64,000 nt of DNA from Ctenosaura bakeri (GCA_948474755.1 CAOLHI010000352.1:1-64000), one strand, 5' to 3'; numbered from the stretch's first letter, positions 11,052 through 22,404 are shown. Notes: generated by a model from the sequence alone, not told the origin. Numbers and translations: made by a program.

Positions 11052-12402
11052 TATCACTTTATTCCTTGTGACCAAGGATCATTGCAAATAAAGGTTCAAA
11101 AACACAAGAGTGAGCATATGCACACATATACACACATACATATGTAATACTTACAATATGAAAGTATTTACAAATTACTGCTATCTCACAGCCCTAAAAA
11201 TACCAGTCATCCAGAAGAGTTTTTAACAACCTGAAGGATTATTACTAACAGCAAATAATACAACAACATCAAACAGTTTAAAATGAGAAGTCCAACAGGG
11301 AGTGTGAAAACCAAAGGTAAGTCTAGGCTTATTTTCTTAACACCAAGCACTGGGCTTGGCATTAAATCAAAATACAACCACTGATGCATACACAAGAATA
11401 CCCTCTTCTGGGGTGCAGATGTGGGGGGAGTTCTTACTTCTCAATGCCTGTCAATAAGAGCAACTTAGATTTTATGGAGTTTTGGCCAAAAGAAAATGGG
11501 GCCTAACTTGGTAAGCCCTCACTAACAATAGGATCATTATGGTATTGCCATTAGCTAGAGCAGTACTCAACCTGATATTGGGAACTAGGTTTTTTTTCCC
11601 CCCAATGCGCTAGGAAACAGTATAATATTTGTGCTCATCAGCTATAATAATTTAGTTTGTTCCTGGAAACTCTCCAGAGCAGTTGCTGATTCATGGACCA
11701 GTGCTTTCAGTAGCACTGAGCTAGAGAATAACTAGTATTCTTGAAGAAATTCATCCTCTTACACACTTTGTTTGTGGAGCTCAATTATTGGTTTTCTTTG
11801 TTCCCTTTCTTTTAGGAAGCAGTAAACTAGGCCTATCAGCAGCCTTAACACATAAGATAAGCTGGAGCATTATCAGTTGTGTTGTCTTTATCACCATGCA
11901 TCAGCCTATAGCTTTTAGTTTTGATTATCAAGCTTGATTACCATGGGCATAACAAAAGGACTACAGTTGTCCTTAAGTGCCTTGGAATTTTTTTACAGTT
12001 TGAGAGAATCTGAAATTCATAAGCATCTGGTAAAAGTTCAGTAACAAGAGGCACCAGAAGACTGATCTTGGACACAAGCAGAGAAATGACAGGTTTTAGA
12101 TGAAGACAGCTGGACTTTGGGATGCAACAGAATCAGTGTGGAAGTCCACGTTGTTGAAGGATCGCAGATCTATAAGGCAGTTTCTTTCCGCTATGCTCTG
12201 TGCATTTGTAAAAAGCAAGATTTACAAAGACACAGTAAGTCTGTAGTGTTCTCTGGTCCAAAGAAGATAGAACTCTTCAGTAAACTCCTTATTGATCAGG
12301 GAAGTAGAAAGGCCTGTCTTATGTGTTGTACCCATTTGATCATATCAGCATTATCTACAATCCAGGTAATCAAGCTGAGAAATAATTGCTGTTAGCACAC
12401 TC
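11052..12402. other. TBC1D32 intron 1 sequence, nothing recognised
   Basis: AT-rich, with a short CA/TA-rich tract at 11118-11150. Open frames such as 12117-12395 (+) show no recognisable domain. Confidence 0.45.
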
Positions 12403-12601
12403 TTTTTATTTTTATTTTTATTTATTTATTTGTATCCCGCCTCTCCATATGGATCGAGGCGGCGAACAACTTACAAATAGCATGTATTTTGAAACATTTC
12501 TATACATGCCCCCAACAAGCTGGGTACTCATTTTACCGACCTGCGAAAGGATGGAAGGCTGAGTCAACCTTGGAGCCAGGCAGGATCGAACTTACAACCT
12601 T
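12403..12601 (-). mobile_element. Sauria-type SINE with an alternative LINE-like tail, 5'-truncated
   Basis: On the minus strand the body has GTTCGATCCTGCCTGGCTCC, AAGGTTGACTCAGCCTTCCA and AAAATGAGTACCCAGCTTG, which is Sauria SINE. The 3' end is GCATGTATAGAAATG, CGCCGCCTCGATCCATATGG and AGAGGCGGGATACAAATAAA, not the usual AAGCGGTATAGAAATAAATG tail. It abuts a standard Sauria SINE at 12602. Confidence 0.8.
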
Positions 12602-12824
12602 GTGCAATAATAGCAATAGCATTTATTTCTATACCGCTTATCAACTGAGTGTTATCTAAGCGGTTTACAATGTGTTTTAGCTAATTGCCCCCAACAAGCT
12701 GGGTACTCATTTTACCGACCTGTGGAAGGATGGAAGGCTGAGTCAACCTTGGAGCCCGGCAGGATCGAACTCACAACCTGGTGGCTTGCAGTACTGGCAT
12801 TTACCACTGCACCACCAGGGCTCC
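12602..12824 (-). mobile_element. Sauria SINE, near full length, standard tail
   Basis: The minus strand starts GGAGCCCTGGTGGTGCAGTG (tRNA-like A-box region), then GAGTTCGATCCTGCC (B-box region), then TGAGTACCCAGCTTGTTGGG, and ends GCGGTATAGAAATAAATG, CTATTGCTATTATTG. Known for the family: the 3' end is shared with Bov-B LINEs, which supply the reverse transcriptase. Confidence 0.88.
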
Positions 12825-13572
12825 TTCCATCACTGTATCAAGATTTGTTGTTTATGGTGCAACAGAAGCAGAGGAAACTCTGAACCCTGAGCTTCTCAAA
12901 ACATAGAATTTAAAACGTTAATACCAAATATCTTTGAGCTCACCATCATTTGCATCTGAATGCATATTCAACATAATTCAAAAATATAATTATTCTCAGG
13001 TTTGTAATTTTTTTCATACTAAGACTCCTGTAAAACAGGTACACCTACAACAGGTTAGACATGGAGATTACCTTTGTCCTGCCACAGAGATGTCAGGACC
13101 ACAGAAAGCTAGAATGAAAAGTTACATCTTTCAGGAAGGTCAGACATCTGCAAGGTACTTTTGAGGTATCAATTACTTTAAAACCCAATCCTATACTTCC
13201 ATTACGCACATACTATTCCTGCACTGGCCACAAGGTCTTCGTCTCATCTTCCCCATCATTTAGACATGGGGAGCAATCTTTCTTACCATGCTTTTAGAAA
13301 CCATACAGTGAAAAACTAGAAAAACCAGAGCCTGGTCTTGGGCAGCATCAGCAAGAGGACGATCGACCACTGTAGGAACACCAACTCACAGGATTTCATG
13401 ACCATCCTCCCTTTTCATACCCCACCTGCAGCCCTGTCCTATCTATATTTACCTAGATGCAAAATACAGAGGCCAAGGGGGCGGATTCTCAATGAAACGT
13501 GGCTGCAGTAGCAACCCAAAGCTGCACTGATGGATCTTCGAAATATTTGTTTCAGGATAAACATAAAAGCCG
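12825..13572. other. TBC1D32 intron 1, upstream part, nothing recognised
   Basis: No repeat or coding signal I can support, apart from a short relic near 13180 (CCAATCCTATACTTCCATTA). Confidence 0.4.
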
Positions 13573-13740
13573 GAGTCAGCGTGGTAGCATAGTGGTTTTC
13601 ATCACTCGACCAGGATTCCCCGTGCGGCCATGGAAACCCAGGGGGTGACCCAGACCGCATCACACACTCTCAGCCCCAGAAAACCCGGCGAGGGGGTCGC
13701 CATAAGTCGGAAACCACTTGAAGGCACGACATCAAAACAC
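13573..13740 (+). mobile_element. tRNA-derived SINE, CpG-rich copy in CpG island
   Basis: GAGTCAGCGTGGTAGCATAG, then CCATGGAAACCCAGGGGGTG, CATAAGTCGGAAACCACTTG and AAGGCACGAC. Same family as the copies at 15528, 34458, 47315, 50815, 53981 and 58209, but with clearly more CpG dinucleotides retained. Confidence 0.85.
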
Positions 13741-14170
13741 AGAAGCATCGAGCTTGGCCGGACTCACGCGCCTCCCTTGAGGCTCAGCCTGAGAGCTTAC
13801 CTTGGGGAGAGGAGGCTGCTTTGCTCTTCAAACGGACGGCAGGGAGGAAAAACGAATGCAGCTTCGCTCTGGGGATCGCCGGGGGAGGGAGGGATACCCT
13901 CAACTCTAGACGACCAAGAACAGAGAAGAAGAACGAGCGAGCGGAACTCACCTTCGGCCAACGAGCCTTCCTTGGGCAGTCCTCTCCGGTGCGGCCCTTA
14001 GCAACCGCCCTACACAGTCGCGCTGGCGGTACCAACTTCCTAGCAACGACGCCGGCTGAGATACGTCGCGCAGAGCTTGTCGGGAGAGGGAAGGGCGAAA
14101 AGGCTACTGGAGGGAGAAGGGTTCGAGCTGGAGAAGGGAGATGTCGTCTCTGGAGGGGAGTGAGAGGATA
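13740..14170 (-). promoter_or_regulatory. CpG-island promoter of TBC1D32
   Basis: This is the one markedly GC- and CpG-rich stretch near the gene start (many CG dinucleotides, for example around 13765, 13990 and 14050). Elsewhere CpGs are scarce, outside some MITE interiors. There is no obvious TATA box, so dispersed initiation is likely. Two repeats with well preserved CpGs flank it: a SINE at 13573-13740 and a hairpin MITE at 14171-14342. Confidence 0.7.
13952..14110 (-). other. TBC1D32: TBC1D32 non-coding first exon (5' UTR), approximate 5' end
   Basis: A strong minus-strand donor, CGAAG|GTGAGTTCC, at 13952/13951 lies inside the CpG-rich region upstream of the start-codon exon, which itself begins at its ATG. 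A second possible donor is CCCAAG|GTAAGC at 13801/13800, which would make the exon longer. The transcription start is not marked by a TATA box and is only bracketed by the CpG island. Confidence 0.6.
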
Positions 14171-14342
14171 GCCCTTTCCGCACTAGGCTGTTATAGCGCG
14201 ATGATTCCACCTTCAACATCCTCTGGAATCCTGGGGTTTGCAGTTTCGGCCGGCCGGCCCCTCCCGAAACTGCAAACCCCAGGATTCCAGAGGATGTTGA
14301 AGGTGGAATCATCGCGCTATAACAGCCTAGTGCGGAAAGGGC
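14171..14342. mobile_element. Palindromic hAT-like MITE, perfect 79-bp arms, next to promoter
   Basis: The arms 14171-14249 and 14264-14342 are exact reverse complements over 79 bp as I read them, with a 14-bp GC-rich loop. Termini are GCCCTTTCCGCACTAGGCTG and the reverse. Interior phrases (CAACATCCTCTGGAATCCTG, GGTTTGCAGTTTCGG) define the family. No convincing target duplication at this copy. Confidence 0.85.
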
Positions 14343-14476
14343 CGATGTTTGGAATCGGTTTTTGTTACTGCAGTGCCCGGAATCACAAAGAAGAACTTGT
14401 CCTAATCTCTGGATTGTCATGCCGTTTATTTAGCAGACGTTGACAAGTCAGAAATAAAGCCCAATGCAGCAAAGGC

Positions 14477-14627
14477 CATTTCCGCACTAGACTGTTATAG
14501 TGCTATTATTCCACTTTCAACATCCTAGGGAATCCTGGGGTTTGCAGTTTAGGGAGGGGCCTTTGAGAATTCCATAGAATGTTGAAAGTGGGATAATAGC
14601 ACTCTAACGGTCTAGTGCGGAAATGGC
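14477..14627. mobile_element. Palindromic hAT-like MITE, shorter copy
   Basis: Starts CATTTCCGCACTAGACTGTT and ends AACGGTCTAGTGCGGAAATG plus GC. Flanks CAAAGGC (14470-14476) and CAAAGGA (14628-14634) look like a short target duplication. The second half has lost the AAACTGCAAACCCCAGG segment, so the arms pair only in their outer parts. Confidence 0.85.
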
Positions 14628-14639
14628 CAAAGGAAATTA

Positions 14640-15527
14640 GGCAGAGAAAAAAGCCACGGGACGTGTTGTGGCACTAAGGGGTTGCCTTGCTTGTGGGAAC
14701 GGCATGGGTAGAAAGTACTGTGCATAGTTTCTTTGAAGAGGAGTGGAGGGAAATGTGTGGCTCTCTCGATTTTTTTGGATTGCAATTATGATTCATCAAC
14801 CAGATTTGCTTGCTGGCTAGGGTTAATGGAAGTTGTAATCCATATCGAGTGCCAGACGTTCACTAACTATACAGGAATAATTAGGCTGGTATTAATAAGA
14901 TTTTAGAATATGTTTGTAAAACCATATTAAAGGAAACAGGTTAAATTTAAAATAAATAGCAATATAAACTAGAAGGGGCAGAGTACCTAATGCAGTGTTT
15001 ATAATCTACGCCATCACATTTCTTTATCTGCAAACTATTTGTCACAGGGAGAGAAATACGTTCTTTATGTTTTGTACTTTTAAATTATAGAATCAGAACC
15101 ATAGAAGGGATTCTATCCCCAAGTTGACATAGAGAATCCATATTATTCACATGGTGGCTCAGATGAATAAGGGCAATACTACAGTAGCTCCCTTCTCCCA
15201 TTCCTTTTTATGCTTTCTAGGGAGTCTGCACAGCACAAAGGTAGTGATGTTTGAATAAGAAAATGGACTGATTTCAGAGGAATTTGTTGCTGTTACAGAA
15301 CAACTGTGTTTCAGTTGTGAAACTCATGTTTTGTGTGCTTAACATCTTTCAGAAGGGCTAGGTAAGTTCCCTATTTGAAAGCTTGGATAGTGTTTGGCAG
15401 TTCATGTCACATTTCTGCTGAATCCAGTGAGATTAATACACAAGTGAGCATGGGTATGGGAAAAGACAAGAATGACTATTTTAAACAGTAGTACCTGTTG
15501 GAGAAACATAAGTAGGAAATGATGGAA
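14640..15527. other. Intergenic, nothing recognised
   Basis: AT-rich. Near 15088-15125 a short piece (ATAGAATCAGAACCATAGAA) resembles a decayed CR1-type 3' terminus. Confidence 0.35.
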
Positions 15528-15712
15528 GTTGTTATTTTTTGCCTTCAAGTAAATTCCATCTTATGGTGACCCTAAGAAGAACCTATCATGAGGGTTCCCA
15601 AGGGCTGAGAATATGTGACATGCCAAGGTCACCCATGGCTAACCAGGAACTTGAACGCTGGTCTCCAGGATTATAGTCCAACGCTCAAACCACTATACCA
15701 CACTGGCTCTCT
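15528..15712 (-). mobile_element. tRNA-derived SINE
   Basis: The plus strand shows the reverse of the family: GCCTTCAAGTAAATTCC, ATCTTATGGTGACCCTAAGA, GGTCTCCAGGATTATAGTCC, AACCACTATACCACACTGGC. Near full length. Confidence 0.85.
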
Positions 15713-16657
15713 AATAATGGGAGTACTCGAGGCCTGCATTTATAAGAAAGGTCATTTATTGATTGATTTACCTAAAATATTTACCTAAAATTTACCTATC
15801 CTATTCAGATAGAAAAGCTCCCAGGGCAACATATAAATCATTGATTTGGCAGTCCCATGCCCTCAGGCTTACCATCTAAATAAGACAGGATGCATAAGGA
15901 AAAAGGCATGGCAGTGTAGGTGTGTGAAGAGGGGGATCAGATGGGAGATTGGGTCCATCAGATGCTGGCTGCTCTTCCCCTTCAGACACCAGAGCAATAG
16001 CAATTAGAAAACAGAGGGAGGGGTTCTCACCAGCTTCTGGGGATCAAGCAGAATGGGAGTGTGCCTGTCTGCTCTTCTTCTGCATCAGAGGCCTTCATTG
16101 GAACAAGCTCAATATGACTATTGACTTGACTAGCCTCCTTTCAAATCAGTACAAGTTACAATGAGCCATAAGTAAAGCAAAGAATGAATACTGATAGGAA
16201 AAGAAATGGGTCACAGACCCAGAAATGAGATGAGATGAGATTGTTTATGAAAATTGGAAACACTAAATTATGAACTTTGTCATTATAATCTATATTTCCC
16301 TTTCTGTTTTGCTACTCTAAACTTAATTTAATGTGTGTTAAAAGTCTGGTCACAGGATACAAATATATTCTTTATGTTATTGTTATTTTTCATACTAGAG
16401 AATCAAAACTGTAGAGTGACAAGGGATCGCAGAGATCATGGCCGAACCTTTTATTAATGGAGGAAATCAGTACAGCATTTTCAGATTAGAGATTATTCAA
16501 ATAAGTATATTGTTTTAGAGCTAACAACTTTGGTCCTGAGATAATTATAATTTCTATATCTGAGACTGGAAAGACACACCCTGGGAATAGGGTGATAGAC
16601 CTAACAGTGGAATGATGCATCAATTAGCATCAAATCGCAGACTGGAGAATCCTAAGA

Positions 16658-16862
16658 TCCTGTCACACTACACTGTTATAGTGTTATTGTTCTACTTTAA
16701 CTGCAATGGCAACATTCTGTGAAATTCTGGAATTTGTAATTTAGTGAGGACCAAGAGCTCTTTGGCTGAGAATTCTAAATGCCCTTCCCTGAACTGCAAA
16801 GTCCCAGGATACCATACAATGTTGCCATGGCAGTGCTTTAGCACTGTAGTGTGATAGGGCCC
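16658..16862. mobile_element. Older relative of the palindromic hAT-like MITE
   Basis: Ends CTGTCACACTACACTGTTAT and AGCACTGTAGTGTGATAGGG. The interior has AGAGCTCTTTGGCTGAGAAT and CCCAGGATACCATACAATG. Arms pair with many mismatches. It retains the central GAGCTCT segment that the hairpin-only copies lack. Confidence 0.75.
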
Positions 16863-17406
16863 AACGTCTATTAATCCCTCTCCCCCTTTCCAAAGGTGTG
16901 CAGAAAGTTTGCCAAATCAGTTCTGTAGGCTGAAGCCATGCTCAGAAGGGTAAGTTCAAGTATGCTATGAGGTTAGCACATTATACCAGAGAGAAACCAT
17001 AAGATGTTAAAAACCTATCATTAAAGTAGTCTGAAGAAATCCAGGCTGTATGAGAACATAGGCTTTGGGGAGCTCTGTGCTGTGCAAGTGAGCCCAACCC
17101 TTAGTGTAGATAGGCCTGTGGAATATTCCAAATTTCTCAGGATGCTGTAGTGTTGCTCCTAAAATCCAAACCTATTTCCTTAAGCTTTTGGTCAGTCCTA
17201 AGCCATTGTCATCTGTGGCAATATTAACTAAGAAGAAAGTTCAGTTACAGGGTGCTCCTATAGAGAGAACTCCTAACACTACCAACTGAAAGATAATCTG
17301 CTGCAGCTATTTCACATCTACCTCACTGAAAGATTTTCTGTGGTAAAAAAAAAAAAAATTGAGAAAGTGGTGATAGAATCTGGAGTGGCAAGTAGAAAAC
17401 AATGAC

Positions 17407-17886
17407 CATTCCCACACGGGGGACTTAAAACGGCACAGTGCGTCCTCTCATGGAGGTTGTCTGCACTTTGGAGCGGACTAGGTCCGGACTACTTACCTCA
17501 GATCCACACCTCAGTCCGCTCCGAAACACGCCCAAATGGTCCTCGAGCATGCTTTTTAAAGAACGGTAGGGAACCGTTCTTTAATTTTTTCAGAGCACGC
17601 CATTGTGTACCTGCTCCCTTGTGCACCAATGCAAGCCTGCAATCTGCGGAGGGTGGGCTTTAGGCGTGGTGAGCTTCGCAGTTGGTCGGGACTCACGAAC
17701 AACTGGAAGCCACCATTTTGGAAGCCGGAGCAGTGCGGATCTAAGACCTCGCACTGCTCCAATTCACCCTGGACGAGACAAGGAGCCCTGTAGAAGGGCT
17801 TAAGGGACAGTCCGCATTCGTCCGTGCTCAGAAAGATCCTGTAAGTACCGGCACGGAGTGATTCCCTCGCCTCATGCGGAAATGGC
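17407..17886. mobile_element. hAT-like non-autonomous element, 480 bp, 7-bp flanking repeat
   Basis: Begins CATTCCCACACGGGGG and ends CCTCATGCGGAAATGGC. Exact flanking duplication CAATGAC at 17400-17406 and 17887-17893. GC-rich interior unrelated to the palindromic MITEs except at the ends. Its open frames are not recognisable proteins. Confidence 0.75.
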
Positions 17887-17962
17887 CAATGACATCTACA
17901 ACCCACCATAAGATTCCATGAATGGGAGAGGGTGAATTCACAGCATGGGAACCTAGAAAGCT

Positions 17963-18262
17963 ATCTCTTACTAAGTCTGTCTAGCCCAGTATTGTCTGTT
18001 CTGACTGGTAGTGGTTCTTCAGGGTTTCTGGGCAGGATTTTCTTCCTAGCCCTATAGGGTTGATCTGTTATGAGAGCTGCTGGTGCTCGCTCTAATTACT
18101 TACACTGGATAAAGACATATGGTTTTGGAGTATCCTATATGACCCCTATATGGGATGCTTGGGAACACTACAGCCTGGATATCCTTGGTATTCCCTGGTG
18201 GTATCCCATTCAGCTTCTAACCAGGCCCAATCCTGCTGCTCTTCTAAAATCCAGGGAGGGCA
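17963..18262 (-). mobile_element. 5S-derived SINE, variant with the GGTCTGAC-type tail
   Basis: On the minus strand the head reads GGCCTGGTTAGAAGCTGAAT, GGGATACCACCAGGGAATAC (decayed 5S internal region). The distal part at 17963-18065 carries the reverse of a common reptile SINE tail (TAGCCCAGTATTGTCTGTTC, TTCAGGGTTTCTGGGCAGGA on the plus strand). Confidence 0.65.
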
Positions 18263-18302
18263 GATATGATGAGAGTGATGTAGTAGTGAAAGAAAAAGTA
18301 CA

Positions 18303-18894
18303 CAGTAGGCCCTTCACTTTTGCGAGGGATAGGGAAAAAGAACCCTCACAAAAGTGAAAAGACCGTGAATAACTGTGGGCTCCCACCCGCACCATCAAGA
18401 GGGTCACAGGAGAGAGCCAAGAAGAGAAAGAACTTCCCTGCTTGGCTTTCTCTTGGCTCCCACCTGCGCGATCGGGCGAGTTGGGGGGGGCTCAGGAGAA
18501 AGCCAAAGGGGGAAACAACTTCCCTGCTTGGCTTTCTCGTGACTCCCAACCCCGCAATCGGGCAAGTGGGGGGGGGGCAGGAGAAAACCAAGCTGCTTGG
18601 ATTTATGCTGGCTCTCACTTGCACAATCAGGCAAGTGGGGGGGGGGGCAGAAGAAGCCAAGAGCTCTTTCCTCGCTGGGTCTCCTGCATCTCCTCTCTCA
18701 CCTTCTGCCCCTGCCAAAGGTGCGCTCACACCAGTGACAGTGGCCAAAGGAGTGCAGGGAAGGGTCGATCGCCCTCCCTGTGCCCTCCTGCCCTCCCAGG
18801 CCAGGGAATGGGAAGAGGAGAAGGGGGGCAAGTGGGCATCTCATGAATAACCAAATTCATGAAAGTGAAACCTGCAAATGTGGAGGGAGAACTG
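18303..18894 (+). mobile_element. Tigger-like MITE (family A), 592 bp
   Basis: Left end CAGTAGGCCCTTCACTTTTG, then an internal inverted repeat (AACCCTCACAAAAGTGAAAA). Right end AAATGTGGAGGGAGAACTG followed by TA. The interior (about 18390-18660) has three or four tandem GC-rich units, each with an ATCGGGC- or ATCAGGC-like core and G-runs. Confidence 0.8.
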
Positions 18895-18904
18895 TACTCT
18901 GTTA

Positions 18905-19092
18905 TGAGCAGCGTTTGTGTTTGCCTTCAAATTGCTTGTTGACTTGTGGTGACCCTGTGAATTTCATAGGGTTTTCTTAGACATGAATACTTAGAGGTGA
19001 TTTTGCCAGTTTCTTCCCCTGAAATACAGCCTACAGTGTCTGGTATTCATTGGCAATCACCCATCCAACTACTAGCTTCTAATTAGCTTCTA
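18905..19092 (-). mobile_element. 5S-derived SINE
   Basis: The plus strand reads the reverse of the tail (GCCTTCAAATTGCTTGTTGA, GACTTGTGGTGACC, CATAGGGTTTTCTTAG), then the 5S-like head in reverse (GGTATTCATTGGCAATCACC, CATCCAACTACTAGCTTCT). The head end is decayed. Confidence 0.75.
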
Positions 19093-19751
19093 ATGGGATT
19101 TGGTACCTTTAAAGTATTTAGGCCCTCTCTGTTGTCTGTGTTCTACTCCTGGGAGTGCAACTGTTCAATGTCATTGTGCTATTGGGTATATCAGTACAAC
19201 TTATTACTACTTTTTATCCGTCTTTCATTGTCCTTATGATTTTGAAAGTGCTGTAACAAGATTTCAGGCATATCAACTGTTGTAAACATTTTTCTTTTTC
19301 TATAGGCTTTAACTATTTATAAACAAGAGCTTGGATCCTGAAGTGTTAAACACATGCAAATCCAACATTGTTAGAAGTATTGTAAATGTTTTAAATTAAT
19401 CCCCAAGGAGATTCTTTCCTTTTTATTATGAATGATAGCTAGAAATGTGACAAAATAGTGTTGTGTCATGAATATTAATAGATGGGACATTTTTCAACAG
19501 ATGGCTGTAGTAAGTAATATAAAGACACATGATAATACAAGCACAGAGAATTATGATTATGAGAATATATTTTATACATATATATTGCTTAGAACTAGGC
19601 AAAAATGCAAAAAATGATGTATTCATGGAGATTTTTCTAATTTCTATGTACACAGAATAGGCTGGAAGCATCTTCATTGCTTAGATAGTATCCTTGGGCA
19701 GTACTGGTGAAAGATACTGATGCTGACCCTTATACTAAATCATCTTGTGTT

Positions 19752-19752
19752 T

Positions 19753-19783
<31 letters not shown>

Positions 19784-19817
19784 GTATTTATATGTGTGTG
19801 TATATATATGTGGGTAT
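19752..19817 (+). repeat. (TG)n microsatellite, interrupted
   Basis: A TG run followed by TGTATG, TGTATTTATA and TATATA variants. Confidence 0.9.
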
Positions 19818-19847
19818 ATAGAGAGAGCTTCCTGATGAGACAGATCA

Positions 19848-19925
19848 TCTAGTTAAATATTGTCTGCTCTGATTGGCTGCAGCTTTCCAGGGTCTCCAGA
19901 ATAATTTCTCTGTTTGGTCAGCTCT
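19848..19925 (-). mobile_element. SINE tail fragment
   Basis: AAATATTGTCTGCTCTGATT, GGCTGCAGCTTTCCAGGGTC match the tail sequence seen at 17963-18065. Confidence 0.5.
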
Positions 19926-19929
19926 CCTT

Positions 19930-21090
19930 TGTTTATTAGGCATGATCCCATATCATTCTATGGGATGAAAAAACTATACAATGTTTTAAAAACACCATAC
20001 TATTATGAGGCTCGGTAAGACGTGGCCTGAAAAAACAGTCAGTTAATGTTTATGGACACCACGGTAAGCAAATAGCTTACTGTAAAGCATAAAATGGCCT
20101 GCCTAGGTCATGGGATTTTTTCCCTCTAAGCCATTTGTGTCTATGTGTCTTTTCACATCCTCTTTTTCTAGCCTGCCCACCTGGTTATCAGTCATTCTGT
20201 CCCTCACTTCACCCACCTACCCATAATTCATGGTTGTGGCTTTGTTACGGAGTTTGGGGAGGTTTAATCCCTTAAGTTATTTTAAAGAATTTCTCTTAAC
20301 TATACAGCACTTGGAACTAGATCTACTGATTTCTTCATTGGTTGGTGCAATTTTATCCACATTTGCATAAGCATAGGGAAATTTGAATCAGGAATACAAG
20401 AAATTGTATTAGGGGTAAGATCCAGCTAATGTTGTATAATTGTAACTCTCATTAATTCTAGAAAGGTATAATGAGCATGGTCTTGAAATCAAGATTCCAT
20501 TCAGAGGCAGACATAACAGTTTTCAAGTGTTCGCAAGAGAGTGAAATATTTTGTTTACTCTTTCAACCAAACAGTTTTGCATTACATCAAAACTTAGAAA
20601 ACTGTCATTTGTTGCACTTTCAGAAAAAGACAGGATCTGAAACTATTATCCAACTTACACTAATAAGCCACAGCCCTTGGAAGTGAAGAGGAAAATGTCA
20701 TCTTTTTAATGATCTAAAATGAGAGGCTTTATTTGCTCTTTAGACAGCTAAATTTTTCCATATTTTTTTAACAAAACCTTCCTTGACTTTTATTTTAAAT
20801 GTCACTGGATGCTGTTCTTCAGATAACAAGCTGTATAGGGAATTTTGCTTATTTGGAGGTTAGCTTGAGACAACAAAGCTTTGTTGTCATATCAAAGATA
20901 TGACTCTTGGAGGTTTGTGCAGATCTTTTTCAGTGTCTGAATTACAAAATTCAGTGTTTGGGTAGTGTGTGAAAATTCGTGGGGGGGGGGTTCCCTTTTT
21001 GTTTTTTACAGGGGAAAAAATTATTACAAAATTACCATCTTCAGCCCCAAAACAGATATGCTCACCTGCAAACAGAGTTCTCATTATACA
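19930..21090. other. Intergenic, nothing recognised
   Basis: AT-rich with one G-run at 20981-20990. No repeat family, RNA or coding signal recognised. Confidence 0.4.
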
Positions 21091-21878
21091 AACACAGACA
21101 TTATTATTATTTATACCCCAAAATAATGGATTCTAGGTGACTTACAAATCAAAACACGTTCTACACATAAATATATAGCCTTCGTAGATGACCTCTGCTG
21201 GAAACTGGACAGGGGTAATGTGTCCTCGTTGGTTCTGCTGGACCTCTCAGTGGCTTTTGATACCATTGAGAATTGTATTCTTCTGAGTCATCTTCTTAGA
21301 AAAGGGCTTAGGTGTACTTGTTCTGCTGTGGTTCTATTTTTTCCTGGAGGGAGACTTTCAGAGAGTGGTGGTGAGTGATACATGTTTGACTACTTGGTCA
21401 CTGACCTGTAGATTCCCTCAGGGTTCTGTTCCCCTACTCTATTTAATATATACATGAAACTGCTGAGAGAGGTTGTCCAGAGTTTTGGGGTCAGATGTCA
21501 ATGGTATGCTGATGAGACTTGCTCCTTCATACCTAATTCCAAGGAAGGTGTTTCTGTGCTAACCTGGTGCCTGGCAGTGGTATTGGACCAGATGAGGGCA
21601 AACAAATTAACACTTATTCTAAACAAGATAGATGTACTTCTGGTCAGATGAAAGACAGAGCTGAGAATAGGGATTCATCCAGTGTTAGATTGGGTTACAC
21701 TCCCCCTGAGAACATAGGTTCACGGTTTGGAAGTACTTCTGGATTAAGCCTTGAGCCTGGAGGCTCAGATTTCAGCAGTGAGCAGTAGTGCATCTGTACA
21801 GTTAAAGCTAGTGTTCAACTGTGCCCGCTCTTGGAGAAGTCAGATCTTGCCATAGAGACACCTATTTGGATTACTGTA

Positions 21879-22404
21879 CAGTATCCCCTCCACATTCGTG
21901 AGGGTTTGGGAGACAGAACCCTTGCAAAAGTGGAAAAACAGCGAATAACCCCCTGACACACAATTCTCCTCCCATTGCCCTCCAGAGCTTTCTCCCTCCC
22001 ATTCCTTTGTCTGTGGCCCCGGTGTTGTGGGAAGGGAGAAAAAAAGACAACCTGAAAGGCTTACCAATACTTTCCCCTTAGACAGAGAAGAAGGGAGTTT
22101 TGGAGTTCTAATTACTTCTGGTGGCCATCTTGAGAAAAGAGAAGTAGGAGCAAAGAGAGCACCTGAACAATCAGCAGCCAATACACAGCAGAATGTGCAA
22201 CCACATGGCAGAGAGGCCGTGCCTTCAGCAGTGGGAGAGGGCTTTGCTCACCCAAAATGAAAATAAGTCCATTTTAAACACAAGCCTCACCAGCCTGGAG
22301 TGAGGAATACAAGGAAGAGGAAAATGTAGTGGAGGAGGCAAGCATGTGCCTCGCGAATAATCAAATTCACAAACATCAAACCCATGAATGTGAAGGGAGG
22401 ACTG
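21879..22404 (+). mobile_element. Tigger-like MITE (family A), inserted in L2
   Basis: Left end CAGTATCCCCTCCACATTCG, right end GAATGTGAAGGGAGGACTG. TA duplications are at 21877-21878 and 22405-22406. Removing the element and one TA restores a continuous L2 segment (GATTACTGTAATGCATTC). Confidence 0.88.

Noticed and set aside
12403..12824. CRISPR-like spaced repeats
   Set aside because: Only two similar units, each a SINE; there is no regular spacer structure anywhere in the window.
18320..18850. Overlapping frames of 130-176 codons on both strands
   Set aside because: They lie wholly inside a MITE and are produced by its GC-rich tandem units, which are open in several frames.
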